Shown piece by piece: positions 4,978 to 5,836 of a stretch of DNA of 5,836 bases. The notes beneath the pieces were generated by a model, which saw only the letters and a program-made list of their open reading frames with translations, did not search any database and was not told the DNA's origin. The translations under genes and the position numbers were made by a program. Origin of the DNA: Candidatus Nanohaloarchaea archaeon (lineage in GTDB: Archaea; EX4484-52; GLR71); assembly GCA_030636615.1 (NCBI GenBank), contig DAOVWP010000040.1, positions 1 through 5,836 on the forward strand. Reading direction: 5' to 3'. Positions within the stretch are counted from its first letter, which is position 1, and every line of letters starts with the position of its first letter.

Positions 4978-5610
4978 TTAATCTAAGTTATATAGAGAAT
5001 TGTTGGAAGAATGGCCTCTGTTTTTAGCAATCAAAACACAAATATGATGTTCGTGGGGTTCGCCATGAGTCTCTTCTTTAATATAATTTTTATATTTTAA
5101 AATTTGCCAGTCTTTATACAATTCCTTCAGTTCATTCTCATTAAAAAAATAAAGATTTGGATATTCTTTATATCCAATATCTTTTTTAGTAAATACTGTG
5201 AGTAAATTAATCCCCTTATCTTTAGTATGACTTTTTATTTTTCTGATAGTCTCTATAACCTTATCTTTTGAAACAAGATGTAGAGTGGCAACAGAGAGAA
5301 TTACATCATATTTGTGATTGAACTCAAAGTCAACAAGATCTAATACTATGCCTTTCACATCTAAATTTTCTTTTTTAGCAAATTTTAGAAGTTTATTTAC
5401 AGCTTCTTTTGAAATATCAATTCCGGTGACTTCAAATCCTTGTTTCACAAGAAATAAAGCATTTCTTCCTTCTCCAACCCCTAGATCTAAAACAGTTCCT
5501 GATTTTATTGTTTTAGGGATTTGAGCCACATACTTATTTGGTTTCAGGCCCCACAAACAGTCTTGCTTTTTATATTTTTCAGAAATTTTTTGTGTATCTA
5601 AAAAGGTCAT
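4978..5610 (-). CDS. TehB-like class I SAM-dependent methyltransferase
   Basis: The enzyme transfers a methyl group from S-adenosylmethionine. The closest pattern is the TehB (tellurite-resistance) group, whose members methylate tellurite or selenite, but many relatives have unknown small-molecule substrates. In 210 residues it shows a W-G-L-K-P lead-in (20-24), motif I LDLGVGEGRN (41-50), the ribose-binding acidic D65 in GIDIS, D91 in VLDLVDF for adenine, and YDVILSVATLHLV (101-113) as the post-motif strand. The C-terminal THGEPHEHHICVLIAK (181-196) with four histidines matches the H-x-P-H-x-H ending of this group. It has no signal or membrane segment and is cytosolic. ATG at 5610 lies about 28 bp after a TATA-like box with no RBS, so the transcript is probably leaderless and monocistronic. 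GC is low (about 23-35% in counted lines), which suggests lateral acquisition. The last residues (GHSSNNSLYNLD) are not conserved-looking. The substrate is unknown. Confidence 0.88.
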   Translation of the reverse strand: MTFLDTQKISEKYKKQDCLWGLKPNKYVAQIPKTIKSGTVLDLGVGEGRNALFLVKQGFEVTGIDISKEAVNKLLKFAKKENLDVKGIVLDLVDFEFNHKYDVILSVATLHLVSKDKVIETIRKIKSHTKDKGINLLTVFTKKDIGYKEYPNLYFFNENELKELYKDWQILKYKNYIKEETHGEPHEHHICVLIAKNRGHSSNNSLYNLD

Positions 5611-5627
5611 AATTATAATAATTCATC

Positions 5628-5694
5628 TTGGTCTTAAATAAATTATGTTTTGCTGGCTTGTAGCCAAATGTTATATGATCGAAATCAAGACCAA
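5628..5694. repeat. Nested inverted repeats upstream of the methyltransferase
   Basis: TTGGTCTT (5628-5635) and AAGACCAA (5687-5694) are perfect 8-bp arms 51 bp apart. Inside lies a small hairpin, TGGCT-TGT-AGCCA (5654-5666). The left arm overlaps the methyltransferase TATA box; the right arm overlaps the T5 run after the next gene. It may be a structured 3' end for the right-edge gene, a regulator site or a relic of insertion. Confidence 0.35.
5634..5642 (-). promoter_or_regulatory. TATA box of the methyltransferase gene (leaderless)
   Basis: On the minus strand this reads TTTATTTAA, centred at 5638. Transcription would start near 5612, two bases before the ATG, and no RBS lies near the start codon. 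Confidence 0.5.
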
Positions 5695-5697
5695 AAA
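5693..5697 (-). terminator. T5 run after the right-edge gene
   Basis: T5 on the minus strand begins three bases after the stop codon of the partial gene. It is a short U-run candidate for archaeal termination, with the nested inverted repeats just beyond it. Confidence 0.25.
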
Positions 5698-5699
5698 CC

Positions 5700-5836
5700 C
5701 TAACCCTTAAAGCTAAAATATCCTCTTACAATATCAACAAACTTCTCAAACAATCCGTTCCTATCTCCAACCTCCCTCCATACCTCCGACCCCGACTCCT
5801 TCTCCACAATCTTCTTTTCCAATAGCTCTGTGCACC
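5700..5836 (-). CDS. C-terminal fragment of a leftward gene, unknown function
   Basis: The frame is open from the right edge to TAG 5700-5702 and gives 44 residues, starting CTELLEKKIVEKESG and ending FVDIVRGYFSFKG. The other two minus-strand frames end at TAA or TAG and read as improbable Arg- or Gly-rich peptides, so this frame is favoured. The charged amphipathic start and the hydrophobic-aromatic end look like a real cytosolic C-terminus. Codon choice (GAG, AAG, TCG, GGG) is richer in GC than the neighbouring methyltransferase and nearer to polB. I do not recognise the family. Confidence 0.65.
   Translation of the reverse strand, partial: CTELLEKKIVEKESGSEVWREVGDRNGLFEKFVDIVRGYFSFKG

Noticed and set aside
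5318..5524. 68-codon plus-strand ORF opposite the methyltransferase
   Set aside because: It is antisense to conserved SAM-binding motifs and is explained as a shadow frame.
5697..5710. Telomere-like GGGTTAGGG on the minus strand
   Set aside because: It spans the stop codon of the right-edge gene, is a single imperfect copy, and is not a repeat array.
1..5836. CRISPR array, IS element or long direct repeats
   Set aside because: Scanning found no regularly spaced repeats, transposase-like protein or paired terminal repeats with a target duplication.

Overview
The window looks archaeal. It encodes RadB, a RecA-fold protein found only in archaea, and a full-length archaeal family-B DNA polymerase. 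Several genes are preceded by TATA boxes about 26 bp upstream of the start codon and have no ribosome binding site, which is a leaderless archaeal layout. The RBS sequences that do occur (GGTGA, GTGAT) match an archaeal 16S tail. Moderate-to-low GC, tight gene packing and many small proteins would suit a DPANN-type or other small-genome archaeon, but the lineage is inference and the window has no rRNA to settle it.

Layout from left to right. Positions 1-87 hold the possible tail of a plus-strand gene. A hairpin with a T6 run on each side (104-163) separates it from radB, which runs leftward (171-890). Upstream of radB on the same strand is a 51-residue membrane protein gene (978-1133). Only 33 bp separate its start from the start of polB, which runs rightward (1167-3650), and that gap holds a TATA box for each direction. 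Next is an AT-rich, leftward gene for a PLD-like-fold protein without the HKD catalytic motif (3696-4343). A 257-bp regulatory region follows (4344-4600) with three TATA boxes, each followed by a palindrome near the predicted transcription start. It separates that gene from a rightward small winged-helix protein (4601-4873). A convergent terminator region (4874-4977) precedes a leftward TehB-like SAM methyltransferase (4978-5610) with its own leaderless promoter. The right edge holds the last 44 codons of another leftward gene (5700-5836).

Functionally, radB, the small membrane gene and polB form a replication/recombination neighbourhood: RadB is a recombination mediator and PolB a proofreading replicative or repair polymerase. 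The PLD-like and methyltransferase genes are visibly more AT-rich (about 25-30% GC in hand-counted lines) than polB and the winged-helix gene (about 35-50%), so they may be later acquisitions. I found no CRISPR array, tRNA, rRNA, insertion sequence or clear defence operon. The most original signals are the TATA/palindrome arrangement at 4377-4568 and the 33-bp bidirectional leaderless promoter at 1134-1166.
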